From contig NZ_JAGKQQ010000001.1 of the NCBI RefSeq assembly GCF_017939745.1, positions 930,001-994,000 on the forward strand: a stretch of DNA of 64,000 nt, in the 5' to 3' direction. The notes beneath the pieces are model-generated. The model saw only the letters and a list, made by a program, of their open reading frames with translations, searched no databases and was not told the origin of the DNA. Within the stretch, counting starts at the first letter, position 1, and the number at the start of each line of letters is the position of its first letter. The position numbers and the translations under genes were made by a program. Positions 1-9,071 of the stretch are shown here, one piece after another. This DNA comes from Gemmata palustris (GTDB lineage Bacteria > Planctomycetota > Planctomycetia > Gemmatales > Gemmataceae).

Positions 1-2
1 AG

Positions 3-1406
3 ATTCTGCTGGGGCCGTCGCGTCAGGCGAACCTTGCCGCCATTGCCGACCTCGACAAGTTGGTCGAAAACCTGACGCAGGCAATGGACGAGGACAAACA
101 GGACGCGGAGCGCGCCTACCAATCGAACAAGTGGTGGATGGTTTGCGGCGCCACCGCCGGCATCTCGTTCAGCCTGGCGCTGGCCGTTTGGATCAGCCGG
201 TCGATGACCCGGTCGCTCGGTCAGTGCGCCGATCTCTTCAACGGGGTTGCCAAAGGGGATCTTACCTGCCGAATGAATCTCGACCAAAAAGACGAGATCG
301 GCCAACTCGCCCGAGCGATGGATAAGGTGAGCGAGACGCTTCACGGGGTCGTCGGTCAGATCCGCGGCGTGTCGCAGGCGATATCGGCGTCCTCCGATGA
401 CCTGTCGCGTGTTTCACACGGGCTGTTGACGCAGAGCGAGGAAATGAGCGTGCAAGCGGTCTCGGTGGCCAGCGGCACCGAGCAGATGGCGACCAACATC
501 ACCACGATGGCCGCCACCGCCGAAGAAATGAGCGTTAACATGTCGTCGATCTCGTCGGCGAGCGAAGAAATCAGCGTCAACGTCGGCACCATCGCCCAGG
601 CCGCCGACGACACCGCCAAGAACGTCGAAGCCGTGAACTCGGCCATTGACGGTATCACCCGGGCGTTCCAAACCATCGCGGGCGACGCCCGAGAGGGTGC
701 CCATGTTACAGACCGGGCGCGTCAAATGGCCGCCCGCGCGACGGAGACGATGAACGCCCTCGATGCGTCGGCCAGCGAGATCAACAAAGTAACCGAGGTG
801 ATCAAAATGATCGCCTTGCAAACGAACCTGTTGGCCCTGAACGCCACGATCGAGGCGACTTCGGCCGGGGAAGCGGGTAAGGGCTTCGCTGTGGTGGCCG
901 GCGAAATCAAGGAACTGGCGGGTCAAAGTGCCCGCGCGGCGGAAGAGATCGCCCGGAAAATCGAAGGCATTCAGGGGAGCACGCGCGACGCGGTCAAGGT
1001 GATCGACGGGGTGGCCCAGACCATCGACACCATCAACTCTTCGGCCGGGCGCATTTCCGAGGCCGTGGCCAATCAGACTCAGGTCGCACAGAATATCTTC
1101 AATAACGTCGGGGAAGCCAGCCGCCGCGTGGCGAACATCGCGAAGTCGATCGCCGAAGTCTCGAAGGGAGCGACCGACATGTCGCGCAACACCGGCGAGG
1201 CCTCGAAGGGGGCGACCGACGTGTCGCGCAACAGTACCGAGGCGGCTCGGGCGGCCGAGCAGGTCGCGGCCAACATCCACGACGTCAGCCAGGCGACCAA
1301 GGAGAGCACGGCCAGTGCCTCCAAGGTCAACCAGTCCGCCAAGGATCTGCACAACATTGCCGCCGAGCTCATCAAGGCCGTCGGCCAGTTCCGGCTGGAG
1401 AAGTGA
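3..1406 (+). CDS. Methyl-accepting chemotaxis protein, 5'-truncated by the window edge
   Basis: Transducer that relays a sensed signal to the CheA kinase at the inner membrane. The frame is open to the left edge, so the start lies outside the window. About 467 residues are visible. They show the end of a periplasmic helical sensor, one membrane segment (around visible residues 43-65, WWMVCGATAGISFSLALAVW), a HAMP region, and a long coiled-coil signalling domain. The domain contains the conserved hairpin tip (LQTNLLALNATIEATSAGEA, then GKGFAVVAGEIKELA). The second membrane segment of the pair must be upstream. The stop is one base before cheB, and cheR follows, so the three genes form a chemotaxis operon. 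Confidence 0.95.
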   Translation: MLLGPSRQANLAAIADLDKLVENLTQAMDEDKQDAERAYQSNKWWMVCGATAGISFSLALAVWISRSMTRSLGQCADLFNGVAKGDLTCRMNLDQKDEIGQLARAMDKVSETLHGVVGQIRGVSQAISASSDDLSRVSHGLLTQSEEMSVQAVSVASGTEQMATNITTMAATAEEMSVNMSSISSASEEISVNVGTIAQAADDTAKNVEAVNSAIDGITRAFQTIAGDAREGAHVTDRARQMAARATETMNALDASASEINKVTEVIKMIALQTNLLALNATIEATSAGEAGKGFAVVAGEIKELAGQSARAAEEIARKIEGIQGSTRDAVKVIDGVAQTIDTINSSAGRISEAVANQTQVAQNIFNNVGEASRRVANIAKSIAEVSKGATDMSRNTGEASKGATDVSRNSTEAARAAEQVAANIHDVSQATKESTASASKVNQSAKDLHNIAAELIKAVGQFRLEK

Positions 1407-1407
1407 G

Positions 1408-2478
1408 ATGAGCCTCCCGGTCCGGGTGCTGATTGTCGATGACTCGCGCATCTACCGCGCGGCCATCGAAGAAGCGCTGACCGGCCAGGACGGTATCGTC
1501 GTCTGCGGATCGGTCTGGAGCGGTCCCAAGGCGCTGGAGCACGTTCGCGCCCAACCGCCGGACCTGGTCACCCTCGACGTCGAGATGCCGGGCATGAACG
1601 GTCTGGACGCGCTGCAAGCGATCCAGGCGTTCAACGCCACCCGGCCGGGCCAACCGGAAGTCGGCGTCATCATGGTCAGCGCCTACACCAGTCGGGGCGC
1701 CGAGGCGACCCTTCAAGCGCTGCAAGCCGGGGCCTTCGATTTCATCGAAAAGCCCAAGGAAGCGAGCCACGCACAGAACGTGCAATCGCTCCGGCAGCAG
1801 TTGACGGGCAAGATTCGCGCTTTTCAGCAACGTCACCGCCGGAACGGGTCGCAACCGGTCGCAGTGCCCCCTCGACCCGCAGCGCCTCCGCGGCGCGCGG
1901 TGCGGGCCGTAGTTGTTGCGGTCTCGACGGGAGGGCCGCGAGCCTTATCACAGTTGGTCACCGAGTTGGACCCACAGCTCGACCAGCCGGTGTTCATCGT
2001 GCAGCACATCCCGCCGGAATTTACGAAACCGTTGGCCGAGAGCCTGGCCCGGCAGTCGGGCCGGCGCGTCGTTGAAGGCGTTCAAGGCGACTTGGTGCAG
2101 CCGCGCACGATCTACATTGCACCGGGCGGCCAACACATGCTGCTGCGGACGGTTCGCGAGGGCGTGCGCATCGTACTCAATCAGCAACCGCCGGAGAACG
2201 GGTTCCGCCCCTCCGCCAACGTGCTGTTCCGCTCGGCGCCTCTGGCTTACGGCGGGGATGTCGTCGCGGTCGTGCTCACGGGCATGGGCAACGACGGCAG
2301 TGAGGGAATTGAGCCAATCAAACGGGCGGGCGGTCTGGTCCTCGTTCAGGATGAGGCGTCCAGCGTCGTCTGGGGCATGCCGGGCAGCGCCGTGGCGACC
2401 GGACACGTGGACGAGGTGTTACCTCTAAATCAGATAGCGGCGCGCATCAATTCTCTTTGCAAAAAGCGGTCCCCCTGA
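1408..2478 (+). CDS. cheB: Chemotaxis protein-glutamate methylesterase CheB
   Basis: Removes methyl groups from receptor glutamates (and can deamidate glutamines) to reset adaptation. The 356-residue protein has the expected two parts. The N-terminal receiver domain has the acidic pocket VDDSR and the phospho-acceptor Asp in TLDVEMPGMNG. After a Pro-rich linker comes the methylesterase domain with Ser in VSTGGPRAL, His in VQHIPPEFT and Asp in GMGNDGSEG. The ATG at 1408 follows a GGAG sequence and begins one base after the MCP stop. An in-frame start at 1315 would lie inside the MCP gene and is rejected. Normal length; nothing is missing. Confidence 0.96.
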   Translation: MSLPVRVLIVDDSRIYRAAIEEALTGQDGIVVCGSVWSGPKALEHVRAQPPDLVTLDVEMPGMNGLDALQAIQAFNATRPGQPEVGVIMVSAYTSRGAEATLQALQAGAFDFIEKPKEASHAQNVQSLRQQLTGKIRAFQQRHRRNGSQPVAVPPRPAAPPRRAVRAVVVAVSTGGPRALSQLVTELDPQLDQPVFIVQHIPPEFTKPLAESLARQSGRRVVEGVQGDLVQPRTIYIAPGGQHMLLRTVREGVRIVLNQQPPENGFRPSANVLFRSAPLAYGGDVVAVVLTGMGNDGSEGIEPIKRAGGLVLVQDEASSVVWGMPGSAVATGHVDEVLPLNQIAARINSLCKKRSP

Positions 2479-2479
2479 C

Positions 2480-3343
2480 ATGTTGCCGCTGCCGCAGGTC
2501 ACCTTTGATCGGCTCGCACAGCTCATTTACGGGTTGTGCGGCCTGGTGCTTACCAACGACAAAGCGTACCTGATTCATCATCGCCTGGAGCCCATCGTCA
2601 CTCAGTCCGGTCTGCGAGACTACGACGAACTGTGCGATCGGCTCCGCTCTCCCACCTTGTCGCCCCTTCACGAACAGGTCATCGAAGCGATCACGACGCA
2701 CGAAACCTCCTTCTTTCGCGACGGCCAATCATTTGAGGCGCTGCGGCAAGTTCTTTTGCCCGAACTGGTCGAGGCGGCGGGGCAGCGGAAACGGGCGCTG
2801 GGCGTCCGCCCGCACGGTCGGATCTGGTGCGCGGGCGCCTCGACCGGTGAGGAAGCTTACAGTGTGGCCATTTTACTCGATGAACTGGTACAGGGCCGAC
2901 CTCGGCGCGACCTCGGCCTCGGTGATTTCGCCTTCCTTGCCACCGACATTTCCCCCGGCGTTTTGGACGTGGCCCGTGCCGGCGTCTACAGCGACCGTAA
3001 CGTCGCGCGGGTCCGGTCCCCGTACCTGCGCCGCTACTTCAAGCAACAACTCAACGACTGGCAGGTCGTTGAGCCGCTGCGCCGCTTCATCGACTTCCGC
3101 CGCGCCAACCTCCTGGATGGTACGCCGAGCGCCGGCCTGTTCGATCTCGTCCTGTGCCGCAATGTGCTGATTTACTTCGATGAAGAGACCCGGCGCCGCA
3201 TCTGCCGTCGGTTTCACGCGGTGGTACGCCCCGGTGGGGCGCTGGTGCTCGGGGCGGCGGAGAACCTCTACGGTGTTTCCGAGGGCTTCACTTCGGAACA
3301 GCACGGTTCCGCGTTCTTCTATCGCAAGGGCGTGTCGGACTGA
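2480..3343 (+). CDS. cheR: Chemotaxis protein methyltransferase CheR
   Basis: S-adenosylmethionine-dependent methylation of receptor glutamates, opposing CheB. The 287-residue protein has an N-terminal all-helical domain, then the motif THETSFFRD, the SAM-binding loop WCAGASTGEEAYSVA and the catalytic-domain motif DLVLCRNVLIYFD. It starts two bases after the cheB stop, so the two are almost certainly co-translated. The gene is last in the visible mcp-cheB-cheR operon. Downstream DNA is degenerate. The partial cheA at the right end of the window is about 60 kb away and is not part of this operon. Confidence 0.96.
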   Translation: MLPLPQVTFDRLAQLIYGLCGLVLTNDKAYLIHHRLEPIVTQSGLRDYDELCDRLRSPTLSPLHEQVIEAITTHETSFFRDGQSFEALRQVLLPELVEAAGQRKRALGVRPHGRIWCAGASTGEEAYSVAILLDELVQGRPRRDLGLGDFAFLATDISPGVLDVARAGVYSDRNVARVRSPYLRRYFKQQLNDWQVVEPLRRFIDFRRANLLDGTPSAGLFDLVLCRNVLIYFDEETRRRICRRFHAVVRPGGALVLGAAENLYGVSEGFTSEQHGSAFFYRKGVSD

Positions 3344-3489
3344 TCGCGTTTCGAGATCAGAACCAGTTGGGTGAACCTCTGTCCGATGTTCCCCCGGCGC
3401 CTCCGCGCCGAACCGCCCCAGCGGGTTCGTCGGGCGCGCCGATCCGGATGGGATTGCTCCTTTGGATTCCTTGCTTAACAGTTTCCGCA

Positions 3490-3760
3490 AAAGCGCGAGC
3501 GTTCGATGCAGTTGCTCATCGGTCACGTGCGCGAAGTCGTGAGCGCTTCGCCCGCACCGGGGCACGGCGGCGCAGCCATTCCTCGGACCAGCGTGCCCAA
3601 CTCCTTCAGTTCGGACCGGCTCAATCGGCGGAAGTCGACAAGCCGCAGCGCGTGTGCAGCGGCTTGTCGACCCACCCGCATCTCGGGCACGGGCGAGCGC
3701 GTCGCACGCGCCCGAGTTTGACCACGCGATTCCGGTTCACGACCGCACCTCCGGCTCGTT
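3490..3760 (-). pseudogene. Possible frameshifted remnant of a zinc-ribbon protein
   Basis: No intact gene is visible between cheR and 4125. On the minus strand, three short pieces in different frames read like one broken protein. They are a zinc-ribbon-like piece (CPRCGWVDKPLHTRCG), a piece with LSRSELKELGTLVRGM, and one with FAHVTDEQLHRTLALLRKLL. The pieces are in the right order and join with frameshifts. This is inference from coding flavour only. The remaining DNA at 3344-3490 and 3760-4125 shows nothing I can name. Confidence 0.3.
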
Positions 3761-4124
3761 CTCAAGTGATTCCGTCGCTCTACGATGACGAGCACGTGGC
3801 ACCAACCGCACCGAGCCCCAGTGCGACCCGCGTCACTCGGTACGTGCCCTTCGGGCGCGAGCCGGAACCGGCGCGACCCGTGCCAGGGGTCGGTGTCCTC
3901 CAACTTCTGTACCCGCGCCGACCGCCGCATGACGTTCGCTCTCGCTCAGACCCGGCGCATCACGGCATCGAGTGCGTCCAGGATCTGCTCGCCGGTGGCC
4001 GGGAGCAAGTCGGTCCGGGTACGCGCCCGGGTGCTGCTCGTGTACGAGTCGGAGTGGGTAGTGGCCCCACTGACAGCACGTCCCTGGGCTAACGGGATGA
4101 GTGAAGTTACCTAGTTCGGACCCG

Positions 4125-4545
4125 ACCCTACCGTGCTCGCGTTGCGCCGGTGAGCATGTGGTGCGTAACGGTGCGAACGAGTCGGGCCCCCCGACGTCCC
4201 GGTGCCGCGGGTGCGTCCGGCGAGTTGTGGCGGCCCCGAAGTAGGCCCCGCTGAGCCCCGAGGATCAGGCCCGAGTGAGCCGGTTGTTGGCCGATCGACT
4301 CGGGGTGCGGGACAGCGCTTGAGCCACCGGTCGAGCCCGATCCTGGGTCCAGCGGTTCGTCAACACCTTGTACCGAGAGGACACCCCGCACGGCCCCGGT
4401 CCGGACCCCAAAAAGTCGGTCCGGTCGTGGTGATCGAGGCCAACGAGATATGGAGTTTCGTGGGTTCCAAGGGCGACGTGCGGTGGGTCTGGGTGGCCCG
4501 GGACGCGGGCACCCGGCGGGTTCTCGCGGACTTCAGCGTCCCCGC
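4125..4545 (+). pseudogene. Degenerate IS1-like transposase (InsA/InsB-type) remnant
   Basis: The first part (from about 4131) reads PCSRCAGEHVVRNGANESG followed by RCRGC, the zinc-finger signature of the InsA half of IS1-family transposases. After stops and frame changes, another frame near 4430-4530 reads EANEIWSFVGSKGDVRWVWV, the start of the IS1 DDE catalytic domain. Intact family members normally have Asp in the Asp-Glu-x-Trp-Ser motif; here it is Asn, so the first catalytic carboxylate is lost. The rest of the catalytic domain is missing. The piece ends where a truncated integrase on the other strand begins, suggesting insertion followed by deletion. No terminal inverted repeats could be placed. 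Confidence 0.75.
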
Positions 4546-4908
4546 GAACGCCCGCAGGACGGCTTCCTTCCGGTCCTTGTCTTTCTCCGACTTCCCCTTC
4601 GCCCGCATGACCGGGAGGAACTCGTCGAGGTGTTCGGCCGCGCCCCGTTTGAGGTGCTCCTTGCGGGGGTCGGTCATCTCCGCCTGCCCCCGCTCGAGGG
4701 CAGTGTTCATTTTCGCGAGTTTCGAGACCGACGCGGCCTTGTCGGTGAACAGCTTCACCTTGATCTGCTTCGAGCCGTCGCGGCGGTAGGCGTACCAGTT
4801 GGCCGATTCTTCCTTCACCTTCACGGAACCGGGCGTGCCGGGGGCGACCTGCTTTTTGCCCAGCAGGTGGCGGGTCCGGGTGATTTTGATGAGGGTGAAC
4901 AGCGACAT
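4530..4908 (-). pseudogene. N-terminal fragment of a planctomycete tyrosine integrase
   Basis: The minus-strand frame starts MSLFTLIKITRTRHLLGKKQ and continues through WYAYRRDGSKQIKVKLFTDK and a Lys/Glu-rich helix to EAVLRAFAGT near 4530. Layout and composition match the N-terminal arm and start of the core-binding domain of planctomycete integrases, such as the intact one at 27428. The catalytic domain is absent: coding sense stops where the IS1-like remnant begins. It points away from the nearby tRNA fragment, so it is probably debris of an older element and not the partner of the 67-bp repeat. The ATG at 4908 follows a GGAG-like sequence on the minus strand. Confidence 0.7.
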
Positions 4909-5074
4909 CGGGGCTCCTTTTCGGCGGGTGGAGACCCATTATTCGGTCTAGCAGACCCGGTCTCGGAGGGGCAGGGAGCGTCCCGGAGTGTCTCGCAGTG
5001 GCGGCCAAAAACGGACGTGTGGACACGAAAAAACCTGGTTTCCCAGGGGGTTTCGTCGCAGTTCTTCACTGCTT

Positions 5075-5141
5075 GAGCGGAGAGGGCGGGATTCGAACCC
5101 GCGGTGGGGTTTTACCCCCACGCCGCTTTAGCAAAGCGGTG
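5075..5141 (+). repeat. Left attachment-site repeat (attL-like), 67-bp copy of the tRNA-Ser 3' part
   Basis: These 67 bases are identical to 28884-28950, which lie inside and just beyond the 3' part of the intact tRNA-Ser(GCU) gene. The copy covers the T-arm, variable arm and anticodon arm, then diverges where the D-arm and 5' acceptor should follow, so it is not a working tRNA. A tRNA 3' fragment at one end and the intact tRNA beside an integrase at the other is the standard footprint of tyrosine-recombinase integration. Confidence 0.9.
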
Positions 5142-5334
5142 TGCCGATTCTAAATTGACTGGCAATTCCAGCGTTTCTGCGGCATTCACTCATCTCGGAG
5201 CAGCACCGGGAGCAGCCGCCGACCCAGACCTCGCTCTCGTCGTTACGGCTTGGCCCGACATGCCGGACCCCATCCGCCGCGCCATTCTCGCTCTCGTCGC
5301 CACGACAACCGAATCACCGAAAGGACCGCGGTAA
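5142..5334 (+). pseudogene. Short open stretch resembling an integrase C-terminal tail
   Basis: Directly after the left repeat, a frame that began inside the tRNA fragment stays open to 5334. It carries the phrase DPDLALVVTAWPDMPDPIRR followed by AILALV. From memory, this kind of phrase occurs at the C-terminal end of many planctomycete integrases. If so, this is the tail of an integrase whose catalytic part was lost, again next to the tRNA sequence. It has no start codon or ribosome site of its own. Low confidence, because the family recognition could not be checked. Confidence 0.35.
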
Positions 5335-5387
5335 CGTCCGCCGAGCGGGGCAGTGGTGCGGAACGTAGTACACGCCGGGAGTGAACA

Positions 5388-6302
5388 ATGGGCTGGGAGG
5401 TGCGCCACGGCGGGCGTCGGTACCTGTACCGCAACCGCCGCGTCAACGGGAAGCCGGTCAAGGAGTACCTCGGTGCCGATGACCGGTTCGGAACGGGTGT
5501 ACTACTCGCACACGCACTGGAGCGGCTCCAGAATCGCGCGGCCGACCTGCGCCGGCTGTCCCGGGAGGCCGGTGCCGCGTTCCGGGAACGAATCGACGCC
5601 CTGATCGCTGCGACCGAGGCCGCGAATGCCGACCTCCGCACACTGGCGGACGGAACGCTTTACGCGCTGGGGTACCACAAGCACAACCGGGGGGAATGGC
5701 GAATGACGCGCGAACTCATGCACCTGAGAAGTGCGATCGAGAAGTTGAAACACGACACCGCGGAGCCGAAGCCGCTCGTCCGGTACGAGGCGCCCGCCAG
5801 CGACACCGAAGCGGTCGAGTTGTTCGCGCGGGCTCGGGCCGGGGACACCGAGGCCAAGAAGTGCGTCGGCGCACACCTGCGCGAGCGCCAGTGGGTGGAC
5901 TCGTTCGGGAACCTCGGGCGTCAGGCGACCCGGCAACTGATCCGCCGGGCCTCGGGCGGAGATCCCGTGTGGGAGGCCGGGATCACCGAGAAGGTCAGTG
6001 CCATGCGCGCCGAGTTGTTGGGCGCGACCCCGACCGTGTTGGAGGAACTGCTGGTGCGCCGCGTGGTCAACGGATGGATCGCGACGCACACGCTGGAGCT
6101 GGAACTCACGGTTCGCCCGCCGGCGAATGCGAAGGAGTGCGAGTACCTGGACCGCGCCCTGGGCCGCGCACAGAAGCGGTTCGCCGAGGCCGTGCGCGAG
6201 TTGGCCCGGGTCCGTCGGCTCCGTGCCCCGGCGATCCTCGCGCAACTGAACGTCGCCACGACCCAAACGGTGGTGAATCATGCGCCGGATGCGCGCGGGT
6301 GA
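5388..6302 (+). CDS. Uncharacterised protein, 304 residues, basic N-terminus
   Basis: I do not recognise a named family. The protein begins MGWEVRHGGRRYLYRNRRVN, a short beta-rich basic segment like those seen in accessory proteins of planctomycete mobile elements. It continues as a mainly helical, Arg/Glu-rich protein with no signal peptide, membrane segment or Cys cluster. Residues 60-90 could be a coiled coil. It is the first gene inside the left repeat and is followed in the same direction by another hypothetical gene. The ATG at 5388 is the first start after the tRNA fragment. A DNA-binding or element-maintenance role is only a guess from position and charge. Confidence 0.7.
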   Translation: MGWEVRHGGRRYLYRNRRVNGKPVKEYLGADDRFGTGVLLAHALERLQNRAADLRRLSREAGAAFRERIDALIAATEAANADLRTLADGTLYALGYHKHNRGEWRMTRELMHLRSAIEKLKHDTAEPKPLVRYEAPASDTEAVELFARARAGDTEAKKCVGAHLRERQWVDSFGNLGRQATRQLIRRASGGDPVWEAGITEKVSAMRAELLGATPTVLEELLVRRVVNGWIATHTLELELTVRPPANAKECEYLDRALGRAQKRFAEAVRELARVRRLRAPAILAQLNVATTQTVVNHAPDARG

Positions 6303-6507
6303 GTGATCCGCGCTCGATTCTCGGGGTTTCGACACGGTAACGGAGTGCGTTTGGGCCTTTCGGGAGCAAGACGACGCACACAATCGCACCCCGTGGAATC
6401 GACGGAACCTGCATGCTGAATTGGACTTGGTGGCGGCGCGGGGCGATGGATTGGTGCTCAGCCCGCAATTGATTTCGGAGAATCCGAGCACGAGCGGAGG
6501 GCGGGCG

Positions 6508-7086
6508 ATGGGCGGAACGTTCAGCGGGTACCGCGGGTCGAAGAAGCGCGTGGTCGAGTCCTGCGACGCGCTCGATACCGCCGACCTCAAGCGCTGGGGG
6601 ATGCTGGTTCGGGGAACGGACCGGGCCGGTGTTCTGGACTGGCGGCGCGGCGGTGAGGAGAAGCCGTCGTCCTCCGTCGCTTACGTGCTCGCGGCCGGAG
6701 CAGAAAACGGCGTGCTCCGGTTGCAGTACCAGATCGGCCCGCCCGCGGAGTCCCTCGATTACGCGATCCGGTTGGTGACGACGGGGTGCCACCTGGGTGG
6801 GGTGCGCTGGTGGTTTATATGCCCACTGGTGAGGGACGGTGTGGCATGCGGGCGCCGGGTCCGGAAGTTGTACCGGCGCGGGAAATACTTCGGGTGCCGG
6901 CACTGCCACAGCCTCGCGTACCGGAGCACTCAAGAGAGCGACAGTCGGGTGTACGCGGCTCTGCGGCGCGGGGCACACCTCCACGAGTTCGGGGACGTTC
7001 GCGGAATGTCGGTTTCGCAGCTCGGGCTCGCGCTCAAGGTGCTGACCGCCGGGCAGAAGCGCCTTGAGCGGTTCATCCGCCGGTGA
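6508..7086 (+). CDS. Uncharacterised protein with a Cys-rich zinc-binding region
   Basis: 192 residues. The start at 6508 (MGGTFSGYRGSKK) has a GGAGG site just upstream and is preferred over an in-frame ATG at 6421. The middle has a conserved-looking block: GCHLGGVRWWFICPL, then ACGRRVRKLY, then YFGCRHCHSLAYRSTQES. The spaced Cys/His residues would form one or two zinc knuckles. From memory, proteins with this W-x-F-x-CP...C-RRV-KLY...C-x-x-C layout are common in bacterial accessory DNA and have no assigned function. Same strand as the previous gene, 205 bp downstream of it. Confidence 0.75.
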   Translation: MGGTFSGYRGSKKRVVESCDALDTADLKRWGMLVRGTDRAGVLDWRRGGEEKPSSSVAYVLAAGAENGVLRLQYQIGPPAESLDYAIRLVTTGCHLGGVRWWFICPLVRDGVACGRRVRKLYRRGKYFGCRHCHSLAYRSTQESDSRVYAALRRGAHLHEFGDVRGMSVSQLGLALKVLTAGQKRLERFIRR

Positions 7087-7245
7087 CTGAAATAGTGAAT
7101 TATTGGGCGTTAATCGGGTGTGAAAATCGTGGGAGAGACGCCCACCGACACTCCAGCGGAAAAGAAGTGAGGTTCAGCGGAACTAGCCGCTCGGCAGTCC
7201 GCATTGTAAGACTGACGCTTGATGTATTAAGCGCGAGGCGACGCG

Positions 7246-7896
7246 ATGCGAACGGGCGGCGGGAGGCGCGGACTAGCAGTTGTGACACTCATGTGTCATC
7301 TGCTTTCCGCGTTTGGCTTCCCGTTGCTTGGGTCGTCTCCGAAAAAGGGTGACGTTCCCTTCCCGTGCCAGTCTCGTCCGTGCGGGTGCCTCACGGCCGA
7401 TGAGTGCTGGAAGGGCGACTGCTGTTGCTTCACCCTTGAGGAAAAGCTGCACTGGGCCGGGGAGAACGGCATTGTTCCGCCCGCTCACGTTCGTCCGCTG
7501 GTCGAGGCCCGCAAGGCGCGACCGGCGCCGCCCCTGAAAAAGAAGAAGTCGTGCTGTTCGGAAGCCGCATCCCCGCCCGAAGTACCCGGCGCGTGCGCGG
7601 CAGAAACTGTTGCCGATTGTTCTCAGTGCGCCGCCAAGCCCTCATCGAATTGCCGCGAACGAAAGGCGCCTAGCGAAGACCGCGCCTCCGGCGTTCGGTG
7701 GGTGATCGGCGTCCACGCCAAGAAGTGCCGGGGCGATGGCCCGGCGGGGTTGTTCCTGCTCGACCCCGGCATCGCCTCCGATCCGGCCCTGCCCGTCTTC
7801 CCCGAACCCGAACGCTCCGTTCACCCCGCCCCGCGTTCGGACCGCGCCGGCCCCACGTCCCACCGCCCGCCGACACCGCCACCGCGACCGTTCTAG
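7246..7896 (+). CDS. Exported Cys-rich protein of unknown function
   Basis: 216 residues. A hydrophobic stretch near the N-terminus (LAVVTLMCHLLSAFGFPLLG) looks like a signal peptide or anchor. It is followed by a dense Cys cluster (FPCQSRPCGCLTADECWKGD then CCCFTLEEKLHWA), a second Cys group near residues 101-131 (SCCSEAA...CAAETVADCSQC) and a Pro-rich tail. The first cluster recalls short planctomycete proteins encoded next to copper or redox genes. Metal or thiol binding is inference from the Cys spacing. The next gene (8164) encodes a cupredoxin-like exported protein, consistent with that. The end of the reading frame is low-complexity and the true C-terminus is less sure. Confidence 0.65.
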   Translation: MRTGGGRRGLAVVTLMCHLLSAFGFPLLGSSPKKGDVPFPCQSRPCGCLTADECWKGDCCCFTLEEKLHWAGENGIVPPAHVRPLVEARKARPAPPLKKKKSCCSEAASPPEVPGACAAETVADCSQCAAKPSSNCRERKAPSEDRASGVRWVIGVHAKKCRGDGPAGLFLLDPGIASDPALPVFPEPERSVHPAPRSDRAGPTSHRPPTPPPRPF

Positions 7897-8163
7897 CCCC
7901 ATCAAACCGAACTCACACGCCACGAACCCCGCCGGGCCATCGTCCGTCGTCGGACCGGCGGTGCGTCCTCGCGCCGCCGCGTCCGCGGGCCGGTAATCGC
8001 ACCCGCACCGCGTTCCCGCACGGACGCGGCCCGAGGTGCTTCCGCGCCCGTCCGTCGGCGTCCCGGGTTCCCGCGTCGTCACCGTGACCGTCCCGATCCG
8101 CCCGCGCGGCGCGTCGGGTCGATCTCCATGCGCACACGCATACGACAAAGCACGGAAATACAC

Positions 8164-9036
8164 ATGAACACCGCAAAACCGCAGGACTATTTCCCCGACC
8201 GCCGACAGGCGCTGCGCGAGCTCGCGCTGGCTTCGTCACTCGGCGCGCTGCTCACCCACGAGGTGCTTTGGCCCGACCGGGGCGCTCTGGCCGCCGACCC
8301 GAAGGCGCCGGCCGGTGACTGGGGCACCGTCAAGGGTCGGATCGTCTGGGACGACTCGGCCAAGCTGCCCGAAGTGCGGGAGGTGGATTTCGAGAAGGCA
8401 AAGGTGGGGGGCGACGACCTCAAGTTCTTCACCTCAAAGGGCAAGGTGTCTTACGAGGACTGGATCATCGACCCCAAATCGAAGGCCCTCCAACACGTCT
8501 TCGTCTGGCTCCGCCCGGACTCCACCGACCGGAACCCGGACCCGCTCCCGGTTCACGCCGATCTCAAGGAAGCGAAGGCGGTCGAGGTGGTGATGGACCA
8601 GGAGCCGATGGGCTACCGGCCCCACGCGCTGGCCCTGCGCGCCGGGCAAACGCTGGTGGTCAAGAACACGTCCCCGATCTTCCACTCGCTCGTGTGGACC
8701 AGCGACAACAACGGGGACGGGAACCGGGCCATGCCGAAGGACTCGGAGGTCAAGTTCGAGAAGCTCAAGGCGGAGCGCATCCCGATGCCGTTCTCGTGCG
8801 CCCCGCACCCCTGGGAGAAGGCGTGGGTACGGGTGTTCGACCACCCGTACTTCGCGCTCACCGGGCCGGACGGGAGGTTCGAGATCAAGCTCGCCCCCGC
8901 GGGCAAACGGCGCCTCACAGTGTGGCAGGAGACGCTCGGGTTCAAGGGCGGGACCGCGGGCCGGTTCGGTCAACAGGTTACCGTCGAGGCCGGGGCGACA
9001 CTCGACCTCGGTGATCTGAAGGTGAAGCCGGTCTGA
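8164..9036 (+). CDS. Exported cupredoxin-like protein
   Basis: 290 residues. The N-terminal DRRQALRELALASSLGALL resembles a twin-arginine-type leader. The mature part has a beta-rich segment with GYRPHALALRAGQTLVVKN, NTSPIFHSLVWTS and PFSCAPHPWEKAWVRVFDHP, giving His, Cys and His residues in the order typical of plastocyanin-like type I copper sites. A C-terminal carboxypeptidase-regulatory-like segment follows (FALTGPDGRFEIKLAPAGKR). Planctomycete proteins of this layout are usually annotated as methylamine-utilisation-like or cupredoxin proteins. Start at 8164 chosen over an upstream in-frame ATG at 8128 because it gives the compact leader. It begins a tightly packed run of same-strand genes. 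Confidence 0.75.
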   Translation: MNTAKPQDYFPDRRQALRELALASSLGALLTHEVLWPDRGALAADPKAPAGDWGTVKGRIVWDDSAKLPEVREVDFEKAKVGGDDLKFFTSKGKVSYEDWIIDPKSKALQHVFVWLRPDSTDRNPDPLPVHADLKEAKAVEVVMDQEPMGYRPHALALRAGQTLVVKNTSPIFHSLVWTSDNNGDGNRAMPKDSEVKFEKLKAERIPMPFSCAPHPWEKAWVRVFDHPYFALTGPDGRFEIKLAPAGKRRLTVWQETLGFKGGTAGRFGQQVTVEAGATLDLGDLKVKPV

Positions 9037-9071
9037 CCCCGTGCGTGCCCGACCCGTTCCCCGGAGCCACC

